Source: Medicago truncatula (taxonomy: Eukaryota; Streptophyta; Magnoliopsida; Fabales; Fabaceae). From it: 64,000 nucleotides of DNA. The translations under genes were made by a program, and so were the position numbers. Below are positions 47,883-60,785 of this stretch, in pieces. The stretch is taken from assembly GCF_003473485.1 (NCBI RefSeq), contig NC_053046.1, positions 35,169,332-35,233,331 of the forward strand, written 5' to 3'. Below the pieces are notes generated by a model. That model was not told where the DNA came from and made no database searches. It was given only the letters and a program-made list of their open reading frames with translations. Positions within the stretch are counted from its first letter, which is position 1, and each line of letters starts with the position of its first letter.

Positions 47883-48437
47883 TTAATTAAGAGTTATGTA
47901 GTATTTTCTTTATTTTTAAGTAGGTACTGCTTTGGTTTAATAGCTAGTGTTTGATTTTTTAGCGTAATGTAATAAATTATGACTGCATTTTATGCTATTA
48001 GTAGTGGTTAATAGACATGTTTACTTTTAAATTATGGAAAATTAGTGTAATAGAATTGTTTGGATTAGTTCATTTAACTTTGTCTTGCCCTGCCTAACCT
48101 TTTGTACTTGTGCCAATTGTTAGGTGCTAAAATCAATTCTCAGACAATTTATATGTTATAAGCTAACAATTTAGTCCTGTCATGCCAAACATAGTCTTAA
48201 AAAGCAACGAAAATACATGGCAACAACTGAATTAGTTCATGGCATGCTAAATTAATCAATTCAACAAAGGAAGTTTATATATAAGAGAGAGAGAGAAGAA
48301 AAAAAAAAGGGGGGGTTAAAATGAAATATAAGACAACGTGCCAAAATATGAAAAATAAAATGGGGATGAACAAGAAGAATAAGGAACAAAAATAAATCAA
48401 ACTGTTGTTCTTGATGAGTAAGATCAGCTTCATGAAG
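47883..48437. other. Shared 3' region between convergent genes
   Basis: About 555 bases between the stops of the aquaporin (plus) and the proline-rich gene (minus), including a (GA)n-like stretch at about 48284-48300. Probably holds both 3' untranslated regions. Confidence 0.6.
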
Positions 48438-48902
48438 TCACCCAAATATAATAGTGATTGACATTGCTCCCAAACAAGCCAAAACCATAAACCCTACAGC
48501 TCTATTTTGAGCAGCAGAGTAATAATAGTATACATCCGTAGGCTCACCCGACACATATATGAACCTCGGTGGAGGTGGTGTTGGTGGTGGTCGTGATCGC
48601 GGTGGAGGTGGAGGTGGAGATGATGGTTGTTGTGGTGGTGACGGTGGTGGATTACTATTTATTGGGGAGGAATACTCGGGGAGCGGTAGGGATTCTGGTG
48701 GTGGTGTAGGAGGTGGTTGCGGCGGTGAAAGTTGTTCATCACAAGGGTTTCCACAAGGACATGATCCACATTTGATTTCAACGTCTAATGGCTTAGAAGC
48801 CAATGATAATTGGTCTAATTTGCTAGATGAGTATGCATTAATTGTGATGAAGAAAAGAAGAACTATTGTAAATATTTGAGAACTATGTTTTGGAGACACC
48901 AT
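48438..48902 (-). CDS. Secreted proline-rich (extensin-like) cell-wall protein
   Basis: Single exon, 154 aa. Residues 1-26 form a signal peptide (hydrophobic IFTIVLLFFITINAYSS). After it comes a Cys-rich module EIKCGSCPCGNPCDEQ. Residues 60-112 are proline-rich, with SPPQPPPTPPPESLP, QQPSSPPPPPPRSRP and PPPTPPPPRF, containing Ser-Pro runs of the type that are hydroxylated and glycosylated. Then comes a Tyr cluster DVYYYYS, typical of cross-linkable wall proteins, and a C-terminal hydrophobic segment VGFMVLACLGAMSITIIFG that could be a membrane or GPI-anchor signal. This layout matches small plant hydroxyproline-rich proteins. The plus-strand frame through the same sequence (48559-48879) is a Gly-rich shadow. 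TATACAAG on the minus strand at about 48972 is a possible TATA box. Confidence 0.85.
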   Translation of the reverse strand: MVSPKHSSQIFTIVLLFFITINAYSSSKLDQLSLASKPLDVEIKCGSCPCGNPCDEQLSPPQPPPTPPPESLPLPEYSSPINSNPPPSPPQQPSSPPPPPPRSRPPPTPPPPRFIYVSGEPTDVYYYYSAAQNRAVGFMVLACLGAMSITIIFG

Positions 48903-51033
48903 TGTATGAGTAGTGACTTTGAATTTGATTGATTTTGAGGCAAGGTATAATAGATAGAAGAGCTTGTATATGAAGTAGGGTGTGTGTAGAATTTGGTTAT
49001 GCTATTCTTGGCTTACTTATATTGCACGAATGCTGTGCCAACGGCTCAAAGCAAATATTACTCATTAAGTAACCAAAAAATTCGAGTGGAAACTTTATTT
49101 AATTAGTGTATTTGTATTTGTATAAGTTTGTGTGTTTAGTAGAAACATGATACTCCAAGATAAGAGTGTAGACGAGTTTTATTTTTATTTTTATGGAAGA
49201 GTGTAACCAGTTATAAGTTGAATTATCGAATATTACTTGATATTTTAACTCATTAATATAATTATATTTATATGGGAAATTAATAACTGTTGAATTTTAT
49301 GTAACCAATTATGTTTTTAAATTCCATGAACAAGAATTAAGGAGCAATATAAGATGATCTTTAAATTTGTTGATCGAGTGGAGTCTAATGTTCGAAAAGT
49401 TATTGATTTGAGTCCCATACCCTAAACTTTTATTAACAAAAAAATAACATTATATCTTTATTCCCAACACTTATATGATCTAAGTATATATATTCTTGCC
49501 TTTTGCATCAGGCATGGTGATGATGATGATGAGTGACTCTCTGCCCCACCCTTTCATTTACAGTTTTATGATACTATTCAACTTAATTTGATAGCTGGTA
49601 TGAGATAAGGTGTTCACACAAATATAGTTGTTAGGGCCGGCTTAAGAGTAAGACCATCAAAACCTCCACTTTAGGCCAATAAACAAAAAAAAAAAAAACA
49701 TTAAATTTTATTAGCAAAAAAGCAGCATGTGCAAACAAAATAAACCTTATATATTAAAATTTGCTTAGGTCTCATTTATTTTTGAAGATTATTTGGCTCT
49801 GATAGTTGCTTGTGCATTGGAGAATCTAATGTGTATATATATGTGCAAATTAAAGAATAATAAGGTACAATAAAACTAGTGAGTTATGTCAGTTTTTATA
49901 AGATAAAGGCTATGCTCTTAAAAAACTAAAAAATGTATACAGCAAAAAAGAGAAAGAGAAAAAAAAAATATGTCGTATTTCTCAATAATTATTAACGTAC
50001 TTCAATAATGAAATGCCTCTACTTTTTTTCTTCTTCTTTTATTTTTCATTTTTTTTTTAATAAAAATGCCTCTTCTTTTTAGATTTTGAATAAAAATGCC
50101 TCATCTTTTTAGATTGTGACAAACGTTAGTTCGTTAATAAATTAGTGAGTTATGTTAGTTTTTATAATTTGAACCCATGGTTAATAATCCTTCAATGTTT
50201 CTCAAGAAGGTTATATTATGATCATTAATTACAAAATGCCTACTACAGTGGTTCACTTTGCATAAAGTGTATATAGTTGCCATTATTCTTCCCTGTTAGT
50301 GGGTTTATTCGATACCTTTATTTAATGTAGCTTGCACTTATAACATAAGAATCTCTCGCTTATGCTTTTTCCTTTTTTTGTGTGACAAAATTGTGGTATT
50401 TTTCCTAACATCCTTTATGTTGTGAACCTTATAAAAGTATTAGGAAGAGAGAACACACTAGCGTTTTAGGAATCTCAAATTATTTATTTTATTTACAAAC
50501 ATTTGAATGTTTTAACGGCGATTCAAATTGTGTTCTAACTTAACCATAGTCTAGGTTCAAATTTAGCTTTAAACATGCAGCAAAAGTTTATTGTCCGTTT
50601 GAATTCCAACAAGTTTGAGAGATTAATTTTCGCAAATGCATAGGGAGGATACCAGTTTACACAAAAAAAGTTGTGTATAATAAAGTTAATGGATGGTAAT
50701 ACGTAGTGGGTCAATCAATCTGAAAAGTGAGCTCCATATAAGTAATAATGAAAAAAAAATATTAGACCTTAACTGGTCATGCACCCTACTAGTAGAATCC
50801 TAAAAATCGAAATTTTTTTGAGGATTTACCTAAAATCTGAAATTTATGGGTGGAATCACTTCTACAATGTTTTAAATAGGTAAATAATTCAAAATATTAT
50901 CTTAATTATAAAACCAAAATATATCTAATCGCTAAAATAAGTGTAATGTTCAACCTTGTATCAAAATATACAAAATTATCCCATAAAATCATTAAAACAT
51001 CCAACAAACAATAAAAATAAAATAAAAAGTCTT
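48903..51033. other. Intergenic, no gene seen
   Basis: Promoter side of the proline-rich gene, then AT-rich sequence with repeat fragments such as TTAGGGCCGGCTTAAGAGTA near 49632 and duplicated AAAATGCCTC(A/T)TCTTTTTAGAT words at about 50065-50115. No coding sequence supported. Confidence 0.5.
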
Positions 51034-51193
51034 GCTAACGAGTGCCCTAAAGACATTGGTTAAAGATCCCTTAATAGAAACTTTGTATTAGTAATACAAG
51101 AATTACTTTTGTCTTAGCAATAATTATACCACTTTTTAATACAAACTTAATTATTTTAGAACTTTAACCATTGCTCCAAGGGCACTTTTTAGC
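51034..51193. mobile_element. 160-bp palindromic MITE, copy 1
   Basis: GCTAACGAGTGCCC at the left and GGGCACTTTTTAGC at the right are inverted, with ACATTGGTTAAAG and CTTTAACCATTGC pairing inside. It belongs to the same family and has the same length as the copy at 59879-60038. Confidence 0.75.
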
Positions 51194-52250
51194 ATTCCAA
51201 AAAAATAATATTCATAAGCTTTAAAGTTGTTGACAAAAAACTATCCAAAAAAATTAGAGTTAGGGTTTCACCTTTTTAGTTTAAATGTTTGGTTAAGTTG
51301 TTTGTTATTGAAAGTATTGCACTCTCACGCGTTAAATGAGCTTATGGGTCACAAAGAAAAAAAAGACTAAAAGAAAGACTTTATTAAAGTAAACTTGTTT
51401 AAAATTGGATGAGATTGTCCGATTTTGTTGCGGGTTAAATCGCTCAAACTCAGTACATTCTCCAATTTCACTATTAAACAAGTTTGTCACTAAATTCACA
51501 CCTTAAAACGTAAGCTCAAGCGAATTTAGGAGTTAACACTCAAGTTTGGTGTCTATCTTTGTGTTTTTTTTTTTTGTAGATGTGGTTTATGATAGCTAAA
51601 CAATATTTGTATCATTATCCGGCTTTGTTCCATTATGGCACATCTTGTGTTTGTATTTTTAAAGTTCAGTGCAAAATTAGGAAAATTCACTAAATTGTTT
51701 AATTTTTCTTTCACAAATTGATGAACTAAATTGCTTTATAATATCAAGGTTGCACAAAATGGTATTGTTGGCTCACTTTCTTACAAATAATCACCTCATG
51801 CTTATACCTTTGTAATTAATTGAGCGTGATTGTTTAAGGACCATAGATAAATAGAATTGTTATTTAAGTATTAAAGTATCTATATAGCATTGTATGTGTT
51901 TATCTTTTTCTTTTGCTTCCTTTATACGAAATTTAAAAATATGCATAAAAACCAACGAGACTATTTGATATTAATAAGTCTCACGTCTAACAATCATTTC
52001 CTTCCCCTAAAAAATAATAATTATATTCCTTATAAATATGTACAGCCTAAACAATTGAACTAAAGATGCATGTAACCAACAATGATAAACAGTTAATTAA
52101 TTGGTCACAAATCTTAATAATAATATACAAATGGGAAGAAACAAATAGCAAAAAATTTTGCACCAATCCAATGTGTCAAATCCTCAAGCCCCTTCATGTC
52201 ACATCACCATTAAAAACTAATTTTATTTTTGCCATTTTAAGCATTCACAC
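51194..52250. other. Intergenic, no gene seen
   Basis: AT-rich sequence; no supported gene or complete repeat. Confidence 0.5.
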
Positions 52251-55200
52251 AATACAAACAATAAAATATCATTATCACATATTTTCCCTCTTCAATTCAA
52301 ATTTCAAATTTCAAAATTTTTCAAATCATTCTTTCTTTCCCTTCTACCTTTTCTCTTATGCCAACATACATCATTTCTCTCTCTTTCATTCCAAACTTAT
52401 TTCTTTTTCTTCCTCACTTTCTCTCTCTTCCTCTTCCTCACAACTCTCTCATGTAAACCTCACTCTCCCTCCATGAAACCATTTTTCCTCTACCTTCTTT
52501 CTTCATTTCCGATCAACTTCGGCTGCCTCACACAGAAATAAAACCACCATAATATTCCTCTCTTCATCCTCTTCAAAACCCACTAATTAATTTATAGATC
52601 TATCAAGTTCACTCATGAGGTGATTTCTAAAATTGTTGTTTTCCGACCACCGTGGACTGCCTATGGAGAAATTAAGCAGAATATCTCCTTCACCATGAAT
52701 GCTACAGTAAAACACACAAAAATTTATCTTCATCGGAGAAACTTCGCCAGTGACCAGCGCACCGGAATTCGCTTCCGCGGCGCCGGAGTTACAATCAGAA
52801 GCTTCTTTTATTTTCATTCAGATCTCTTCAAAGGTTATTTGTTAATTTTGTTTGTTTTTTTTTTTTTTCTCTTTTTGGATACATTTTGTATTTCTCATTC
52901 AACCACTTGCAATAATGATAAATGATTTTCTGTTTTGATTTTTTTGTGCAGCAATAGGTGGAGAAAAAATAGAGGAATTGGAACAACTGCAACATGTTGT
53001 GATCCATATCTTTGTTTTCCTTGGTTAGTGGTTTTCTGACCAGTTTATAGTTTTAACAAAAAACTTCTTTTTATATTTCCTTTAGATTAAGGTTTTGTTA
53101 AATGTGTAATTTTATAATTTTTAGATTAGTCCTTCAATTAAACTATTGTAATTGTGTAGCAAAAAATCCAAGTCATATCGACTGAAACAATTGAATGATT
53201 TTTGGAGTTTAAATTGAATCAACTTGATAATTAATTCAAGACAATTGTTCATTTGTTGCACATGCTAATTAGTTTACACATTGATACACAGATTCATTTT
53301 GAAATTCAAAACAAGGTGTTTGAAGATATTTAAATGTGCATTCTTTGGAGAATTTGTGAATAAATTTACATGATTTCAACTTAAGAGGGCCAATGAAGTT
53401 CTGTTCATGATTTTGGATTTCATATGATTTTGGATTACATGTGAATAAATGTACATGTAGTTTAATTTTTGGATTTCATATGAATTTTTATTGTGAAATT
53501 GAACACTCACCAAGTGTTTGACAAAATGTCTCAACATTGAAAACTGATGGCAAATATAAACAACAACATCTTGGTCTTTGTTTGGTACTTTTATATACAA
53601 TATTAAAGTTTATTGGCGGTTCTGTCATGTTTATTTAGACTTTACTGGTGTTGTTCCTTGATAAAGATATGCAATTTTAAACAAAAACACATTTATTTAA
53701 CTATACTTTTATGTGATTCATGCTAATTTAAAGGTTCTATGATTGTTACTATAATAAATATGTTAGTAATGGTTCTATGAATAAGTTAAGGTCATAAGTT
53801 TGGTTAGCTCTTAATTTTTGAAAGAAGCATACTGCAGACAAATTCAAATTACAAGAGTTAGTATCTTATTTCATCATCTTTTGATGCTATTATTTGTGTT
53901 AGTTTTTATTATTATTAGAAAACAATTCTTGCATCTAACACACATTCAAATTTCAAATTTGAATGTGTCTATCATTTTTAAATTCAAACATATATCCACT
54001 AAAAGACATGCTTACACACATTCACAATGCTTACATCACACATGCCAATTTCGTCAAACATCAAAAAGAGATATTATTTGATTTTACTTATACTTTGTTT
54101 TGTCATTAAAACTTCAATGATTTCTAAGCTTAAGAGTATTTCCTATAATGAGTATAAAAGTACCACATTTTTGTATCTTTTATGCAAGCTTAAATCATGA
54201 CCTATTTATCTAGGTAGAAAAAAAAATCCTTTATTTTTGGTGTTTGGAATCTTTTACCATTTTCATGAGATTGAGATTTAGAATCATATTTAAATATTTA
54301 CATATTGGTCAAGTTCAGAATTTGAATCTGAATATGACACATCTCTTTTTTTTGTTTTTTTTTCTTTCACACTCTGTCTATGTTTGGTTGTTTGAGCTCC
54401 AATAGAAGACCTCTGTTCAGATTTTTGTGTTTTCTTTTAATGCTCATATCTGCCTACATGTTGCTTGATCGAAGGTTTTTGAAGAAATTCCACATCCATA
54501 TATAATCAAGATAAAGAGAAGGGTTGTTCTTGATGATCTTAAACAAGTAAGATCAATCTTATTTTTATAGATACTACTTAATCAGGTCTTATTAGTTATT
54601 CATTCAGTGCACTCATATTTCAATGTTTTGGCAGATTTTGAAGCGTTACATGAGAGATCAAGATTTGTATTTGAGATTAATGGCCATGAGGTAACTTCAT
54701 TTCTTAGTTTAGATTTATTTTTTTGTTATTAGTGATTTTCCTTTCTTTCAATTGGTCTTTATATATGGGAGATTTGTAGTAGTGTGGAAGATATCACAAT
54801 AGAATTGGCCAAAACTAACCAATGAGAAAAAAATTAGAAGTCTTTTCTTTCTACAAATGACCAGTCCTATTCCATCTGCAATTTTCTTTAAACACAAGAT
54901 GCTTTGTTGGCCCCCCAAAAAAAGATGATATGTTGTACACATGACCAGTCACATTCTATCTGCAATTTTCTCCCTTTTCAATCAAGTTTTCAAATTCAAA
55001 TCCCTCCAAAATATTTTATGATCCCTATATTTGTGGCTGACAGTGTTGGAATTTCACATTTTGCAATGTCTATGGATGTGGCCTCACTGATTGCTCCTTG
55101 GTGTCAAACTATGGTAAATATTTTTTACCTATTAGGTTGATCCTTTGCTATTCTGGGTTTTTACTATAAACTCAATTGTTGATCCTAATGCTCTTTCCAT

Positions 55201-57729
55201 ACACCCTATGGCAAAGTTTTTTGTGGGATTTCAATTCTAGGAGTAAAAGGATTATCATCTTTTTCTGATTATAGTCTTAAACTAGCTATCATATTCTTCT
55301 ATATGAAATTTTGTGAAAAGTCCATATCTTTGAAGATACTAATTGTTAGCTGAAATATTTTGTACAAATTTACTCTCTGTCATTTTGAGTTGATGGGCCA
55401 CAAGACAAAATTCCTGTTAGGAGCTATATCAATTTGTTGTTCATATCATTGAGCTTTTAACCTTTACTTTATTATTTTGCCAGCTTGCATGTATTGTTAA
55501 GTTGACACTAAGTTTTATGAATATGTCATGCTATCTTATTTCCAAATAGTTAACTAATCTAAATGGGGTTTTGAAATGCTTGACATTTTTCCCCATGGCA
55601 ATTTCTTTACTAATTCACTTAACAAGTTAACATATAGATTTATATTGAAGGCCTTTGTAAATCGTGAAAGTGTTTTGACTCCTTTTGGCACTGATTGGAA
55701 ATATAATTGTTAGTGTTATAACTTATAGGTTCTTTATCTATTGAACCAGGGCCTGTTTTGATTGATTTCATGATGCCCTTGCTTTTTGGCTGTTGCGGTT
55801 CTATGAACTAAGGTAACATCCTAAACTTTAGTTCTCAAACTATTGTACCCAAACATGGATATTAATATATTATAGTATCATCTTTGATTAACTGTCTTGG
55901 TTATGCTTTATGATCAATGAAATACTTTAGGATGATACATTTAAGTAATTAAATACTTTTAGTAGATTATCGTTATTTTTAAACTTATAATCAGTTTGAT
56001 GAGAGAGAACGATATGTTAGGATCAATGGAAGGTTACAGAGATGAAACAATATGTAAGGGTGGAATTGAGTTCCCTATGATACAAAACTGGAACAGTTAT
56101 GATGGGGTACCTGGACAAGAACCTGTTTTTAATTCTTTCATGCATTTGATGGTTAAGATTAAATAGGTATGCAATTTAACAATATTAGATTTACCCTGGG
56201 ATTGACTTTTAATTTTAATTTTTTTTAAATAGTACCTCTTCTTAATGTTAGTGTGGAAGATATCACAACCAATTACACGTTTGAGAGTTTCTCCTTCAAG
56301 GTATCTAATTAATTCTACCCTTCCTATCTTCAGCCATCTGTTAGACTATGTTTTCTCAGCTAGGTTGCATTTTGTTTTTATCACCTTCCTATTTAATTTC
56401 AATCTCCCTACTGTAGTTCCTTTAAAGAATATTCATTTTTGTTTGTTAGAAAATTCACTATTGACTTTGCAGAGCCATTTCATAGTGCTGAATTAAGATT
56501 TTTACATAAATGATCATAAATCAATGATTGTTGGAAAATTGATACTAGAGAGGCAGAGTCATTTTTTTTACCAAATGACTGCAATAAACCAAGTTACTTG
56601 TCTGTTTTGAATCACAAGAACACATTAAATTTGATATTGTCTGTGTTAAATGCAATGTTCATTCAAGTTTTATTCGAATTCATTTTCCCTTTTGGAATGG
56701 CGATGAAGAATTTAATGATAAAATTATTGTAGATTAAACAGTTTTCACTTGCACTCATTTGAAGACTAATAAAACAATCTCCCTACTTAATATCATTGAC
56801 TTATAAATTTGCTGGTATAGGCAATATTGGAGCAATGGGGGACTAGCATGTGACTAATTTTACATGGATAGGAAGGTGTTGCTATAAGCTTCTGCAACAA
56901 GTATAAGAGTGAATACAACTGTCTATCAAGTTCTTCAATAGTGTGTTACATACAAAAACAATAGACAATTATTTAAAAAAAGTATATAGATTGATTGAAA
57001 GGCAAAAAATATTAGACAATTGTGTATTAAGTTCTTTATCAAATTTGTAACTCAAAACTGATTAAATTGATATAAATGATGTATGATTTACGGGAAGCAT
57101 AACAGATGCTTACTTATTTGTGAAGTAGATGTTTAAGCTATTATTGACAATGACTTTTTACTAAGTTTCCTTTTGAATTGTGTTTTTTTCTTTTATATAT
57201 TTCTTTTAGTGTTTTGTTTATTAAGTTTGAATTAAATTAGTTCAAACTTCACCCACAATTCAAACTCAAAATTCAAACATTCACACTTTCAATCTCTCAC
57301 TCTTTATTTCTTATTCTTCTCTCTCTGTGTATGGCATAAATCATATTGAATATTCTCTAAACATATATTTCAATGCTAACCTCAAACAAATCAATATTTC
57401 CTATACATGGGGGCTATAAATATTTGATGGTAGTTTGAAATTTTATATTTCTCTAAATATGGGATGCTATAATAAGTATTTGATTTAAGTCCTAAATTTC
57501 ATATTCTTCAAACATGGGGCTATAGGTATTTTAGTTAATGTGAGGCTATAATAAGTATTTGATTTAAGTCCTAAATTTCTTATTCTTCAAATATTGTTGT
57601 GATTAACAATTGTATTAGTGTTAAAATCACAAACTCCACTCAATTAAATTATAAGACAAACTCCACTCACAATTCAAATACCCACACTTTCATCCTATTC
57701 TCACTTTCACTCTCAAACATTATAATATT
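52250..57729 (+). other. Transcript-like leader and exon-like fragments, possibly inside a Helitron
   Basis: 52300-52620 is a pyrimidine-rich stretch resembling a 5' leader. It is followed by a short upstream ORF MEKLSRISPSP (ATG at about 52662) and then the longer frame MNATVKHTKIYLHRRNFASD to a GT at about 52832. Further exon-like pieces bordered by AG and GT: about 52952-53020 (IGGEKIEELEQLQHVVIHIF), 54473-54546 (KVFEEIPHPYIIKIKRRVVL), 54636-54690 (ILKRYMRDQDLYLRLMAMR) and 56011-56166 (MLGSMEGYRDETICKGGIEF). I do not recognise the gene or genes and cannot join these pieces with confidence. A tandem duplication (TATAATAAGTATTTGATTTA twice) lies at about 57460-57590. The location just upstream of a Helitron helicase tail and 3' end makes captured gene fragments a plausible explanation. 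Confidence 0.4.
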
Positions 57730-57867
57730 GCATATGGACAGTTGTATGTTGGTGTTTGGAGGGTACCACCAAGAAAGGGTTTGACAATGTTGATTTTGGA
57801 TGAAGATGGCAATCCATGCACCTCAACTATCAATGTTGTTTATCCGGATGTGTTTGATAATTTGTAG
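57730..57867 (+). pseudogene. PIF1-like (Helitron) helicase C-terminal fragment
   Basis: The frame reads AYGQLYVGVWRVPPRKGLTM, LILDEDGNPCTSTINVVYPD and VFDNL then TAG. It follows the last block of PIF1-family helicases encoded by plant Helitrons (HGQLYVAxSRV ... GLK, LIxDExG, NVVYxEVFxNL). The conserved Ala-x-Ser-Arg is Gly-Val-Trp-Arg here, and nothing of the ATPase motifs is found upstream, so only the terminal exon survives. It ends 418 bases before the Helitron terminus. Confidence 0.85.
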
Positions 57868-58259
57868 AAAATAGCTTATTAGGTATGAATATGTGTATAT
57901 TTGAGCTTTATGGTCAATTTGAATTATCCAATATACATTAATCACACGCAAAAACCTTTATTTAATTTTGTAGATAAATTTGGAGTTATCAAACGATGAT
58001 GCATCTATTTTAAAGATGAATTTATTTATTTTTTTGGATTAATTGATCTTCCAAGTATTGACTACTTTTTTGTGACTTATAACATGTGTAGTCATTAATC
58101 ATTATTGATCAGGGTTATGCAATGATTTTAAATTAAATTGAACTATATGTCAAATGATGACAACATAAGCTGATTCTTTTAACAAGTGCATTATATGTTT
58201 TTATTTTAAAGGTACGTTCAAAGTAATAATTTAGTTAAGACGCAAAAAATATTTTTTCG

Positions 58260-58288
58260 CCCGTGCGTTGCACGGGTGGAAATACTAG
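58260..58288 (+). mobile_element. Helitron 3' terminus
   Basis: CCCGTGC-GTT-GCACGGG (58260-58276) is a perfect 7-bp stem with a 3-base loop. TGGAAATA and then CTAG (58285-58288) follow, next to a host T. A hairpin 10-12 bases before CTRR at an A|T insertion site is the diagnostic Helitron 3' end. The 5' TC end was not located, so the element's length is unknown. Confidence 0.9.
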
Positions 58289-58289
58289 T

Positions 58290-59877
58290 AAATGACATGC
58301 ACAGTTGCACGCAATAAACTTCCACTGCTTCTTAAATTTAATGGATGGTGTTGGGAATTTTGCGTTCTTGCTTAAAAGCTTCTATAGTTTTTAGTCTTCC
58401 CATTCAAAACAAATAAAATAAGATATATTCAAAGAAAGATTAAAAAGAAATAGCATTCATTAGAAGAGTTTACTTTCAAACCGATGGAAATAAAATAATA
58501 GAAGTAATATTTTTTTTAAGGAATAGAAATAATATTAACAACACTCATTCTCCATTTGTTTTCCATTCTCTGTTTGAACTATGTTGTTGATGTAACCTTT
58601 TCTCTATTTAGTTTCCTTATTATTAATATATTTTAGTTTGGTTTCTTAAAAAAAAAAAAAAAGAGTGTTGTTACCTAGTTGGAACACTAAAGTTGAAATT
58701 GAAAGTTGCAAGAATAAACACCACCAAGTCACATGCACAATGGATATAACTAGTGTTGTGTGAATTGAAAAAAACGAAAGTCTCACATTAAATAGAACAC
58801 ACATTAGTAGAATTTACAAATGAGGAGTCACTCACAAGGTGTGTCTTGGGACCCTTGGGCTACTCACGAAAATATATATATCACACGCGCGGCGACACCG
58901 TCATCCGAAAGTGCGGAGACACCGCCATCCGAACATTCTATAATGCATTAGTTAATCGTAGTACAGTCAATCTTGCACAATTTTTTTATTAGTGTTGCAA
59001 AACAGAACAATGTGGTCGTGACTCAACCTAATAGATTTTTCGATGATAATTCTTTCAACGTGTTTTCGAATTCCAAAACCAACGATTACTCTTATTTAAA
59101 TTACACCATTAAAACACAAAGTATACGGATCTAACTATGCAAAGAATACGACATATGAGTCAACAACAAAGTGTAACTCAATGCAGACAAAGACGATGAC
59201 CCAAGTCTACCCATCAAAGTCAAGTAAGCCCTTTGGATGGATAAGTAATGCCCATTTTCCTTTCCTCTACTTGGATGACGTCAAATCTACATCCACTTTG
59301 TTCTCTACACACATCAATTAACATATTTTCATATTTTCCCAATAATAGTGCTATATACATCATTATAAATTATACCTTTTTTTATATTTAAAAAGGAGTT
59401 AATTTATCCAAAATTTACAATCATGTCCAAAGGAAAGCTCCTAGTCTCCAACTACTATCTTCAGGTGCACGACTGTGTAATTCACAAAGTTCTTCACTCA
59501 TAGTGTATACATTATTCTATAAGTTATCTTCCTCTAAAAAAAAAAAAAAAAATCAATAAGTTATCCTGGATTGGAGAAACTATTAAATTTCCTTATAGAA
59601 TTCAATATCATATAGCTTTATTTGGATTGAACTGTTAAAATTTATATAACAAATTTTAATTCTTCAAATAGAATTTTACTATCAAGATGAAAAAATTTAC
59701 CAGGCTTTAGACCATATTTTTTATTTTTACTTTTTCTCACTTATGTGTGTGTGCAAAAATATTTTATATTTGAGTTTGTGACTAACTATTGCTCATATAT
59801 CATGTCATAGCCACAAGTAACAAGTGTTACCGAAGATACTACTTTGACATACGATTTATATATTTACAAATACGGAA
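58290..59877. other. Intergenic, no gene seen
   Basis: AT-rich. At about 58890-58940 a short direct repeat (GACACCGTCATCCGAA and GACACCGCCATCCGAAC) marks a more GC-rich patch of unknown origin. No supported gene. Confidence 0.5.
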
Positions 59878-59878
59878 T

Positions 59879-60038
59879 GTTAACGAGTGTCTTCGGGGCA
59901 CTCTTTAAGACCCATAAGTAGTAAGTATTTTTAAAAATGCATGTAATCATTGCCTTTGAAATTGAAATATTTAACTTTTTTAAAGAATAATTACTTATTT
60001 TAGAATGCTTAAAGAGTGCCCCAAGGACACTCGTTAAC
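59879..60038. mobile_element. 160-bp palindromic MITE, copy 2
   Basis: GTTAACGAGTGTCTTCGGGG at the left and CCCCAAGGACACTCGTTAAC at the right are inverted repeats that continue through GCACTCTTTAAG and CTTAAAGAGTGC. The length equals that of the copy at 51034-51193, whose termini are similar. Confidence 0.85.
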
Positions 60039-60189
60039 AAGACCCTTAAAAATATATTGTCAACACAAAAAATGGAGATAAACTTAATTGATAGTCACAA
60101 TTTCAATTATATTTTTTTGTCTAAATCAAATGTGTATAATTGTAGAAATTAATATCTCAAATTGGATATGATCACAATGGATATGTGAA

Positions 60190-60785
60190 GCCTTGATACT
60201 TCAAAATAGATGATGTATCGAATCCCTTGCGTATCATCTACCGATACCTGCTTGATACTTCCCGATACGTATCAGGAGAGTATCCGAAGATTAATTTTTA
60301 TTTTTTAAAAAAATAATTATCTGATACTTCCCAATACGAGTATCCGATAATTATTCTGCATCGATACCTACCCCGATATTTTCCAATATTAATGTTAACT
60401 AAAATAATTTAACTTTTGAGTACTAATGTGTTCTTTTTTTAATATAGTGCTTATTTTTTGGATCGATAAAGTATAGCACTAACGGATATAGTATAGCACT
60501 GATGGTGCTCTTTTTGGGATATATTGTGTATGTAATTGATTAATCATCACTCTCTTAATCGTCAATATTATATTTATATTGATGTGCTACGAGCCTATGA
60601 CTGATTTCTTTTGTTTGTTAATATATTTGTATATTAAAAAAAAGATTATAATTATATTGTACATTTAATTATATATTTTTTATTAACGTATCCCAGCCGT
60701 ATCGTATCTTGATTTTTGAAATTTTTCCGTATCGACGTATCGATGCAGTATCGTATCCATATCGTATCTCAAATCCGGGCATCAC
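60190..60785. repeat. GATAC/GTATC-rich repeat region
   Basis: The two flanks (about 60190-60390 and 60680-60785) are packed with CGATAC, GTATCG and GATACTTCCCGATACGTATC-type words in both orientations, separated by about 290 bases of AT-rich sequence. No ORF. It looks like a decayed mobile element or short satellite with self-complementary ends. Confidence 0.6.

Noticed and set aside
48559..48879. Glycine-rich ORF on the plus strand (106 codons)
   Set aside because: It is the complement of the proline-rich gene. The minus-strand frame has a signal peptide, a Cys module and a Tyr cluster, so it is the real one.
52066..52476. 136-codon ORF before the leader-like region
   Set aside because: Composition is Phe/Ser/His from CT-rich DNA. 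It has no domain and looks like untranslated sequence.
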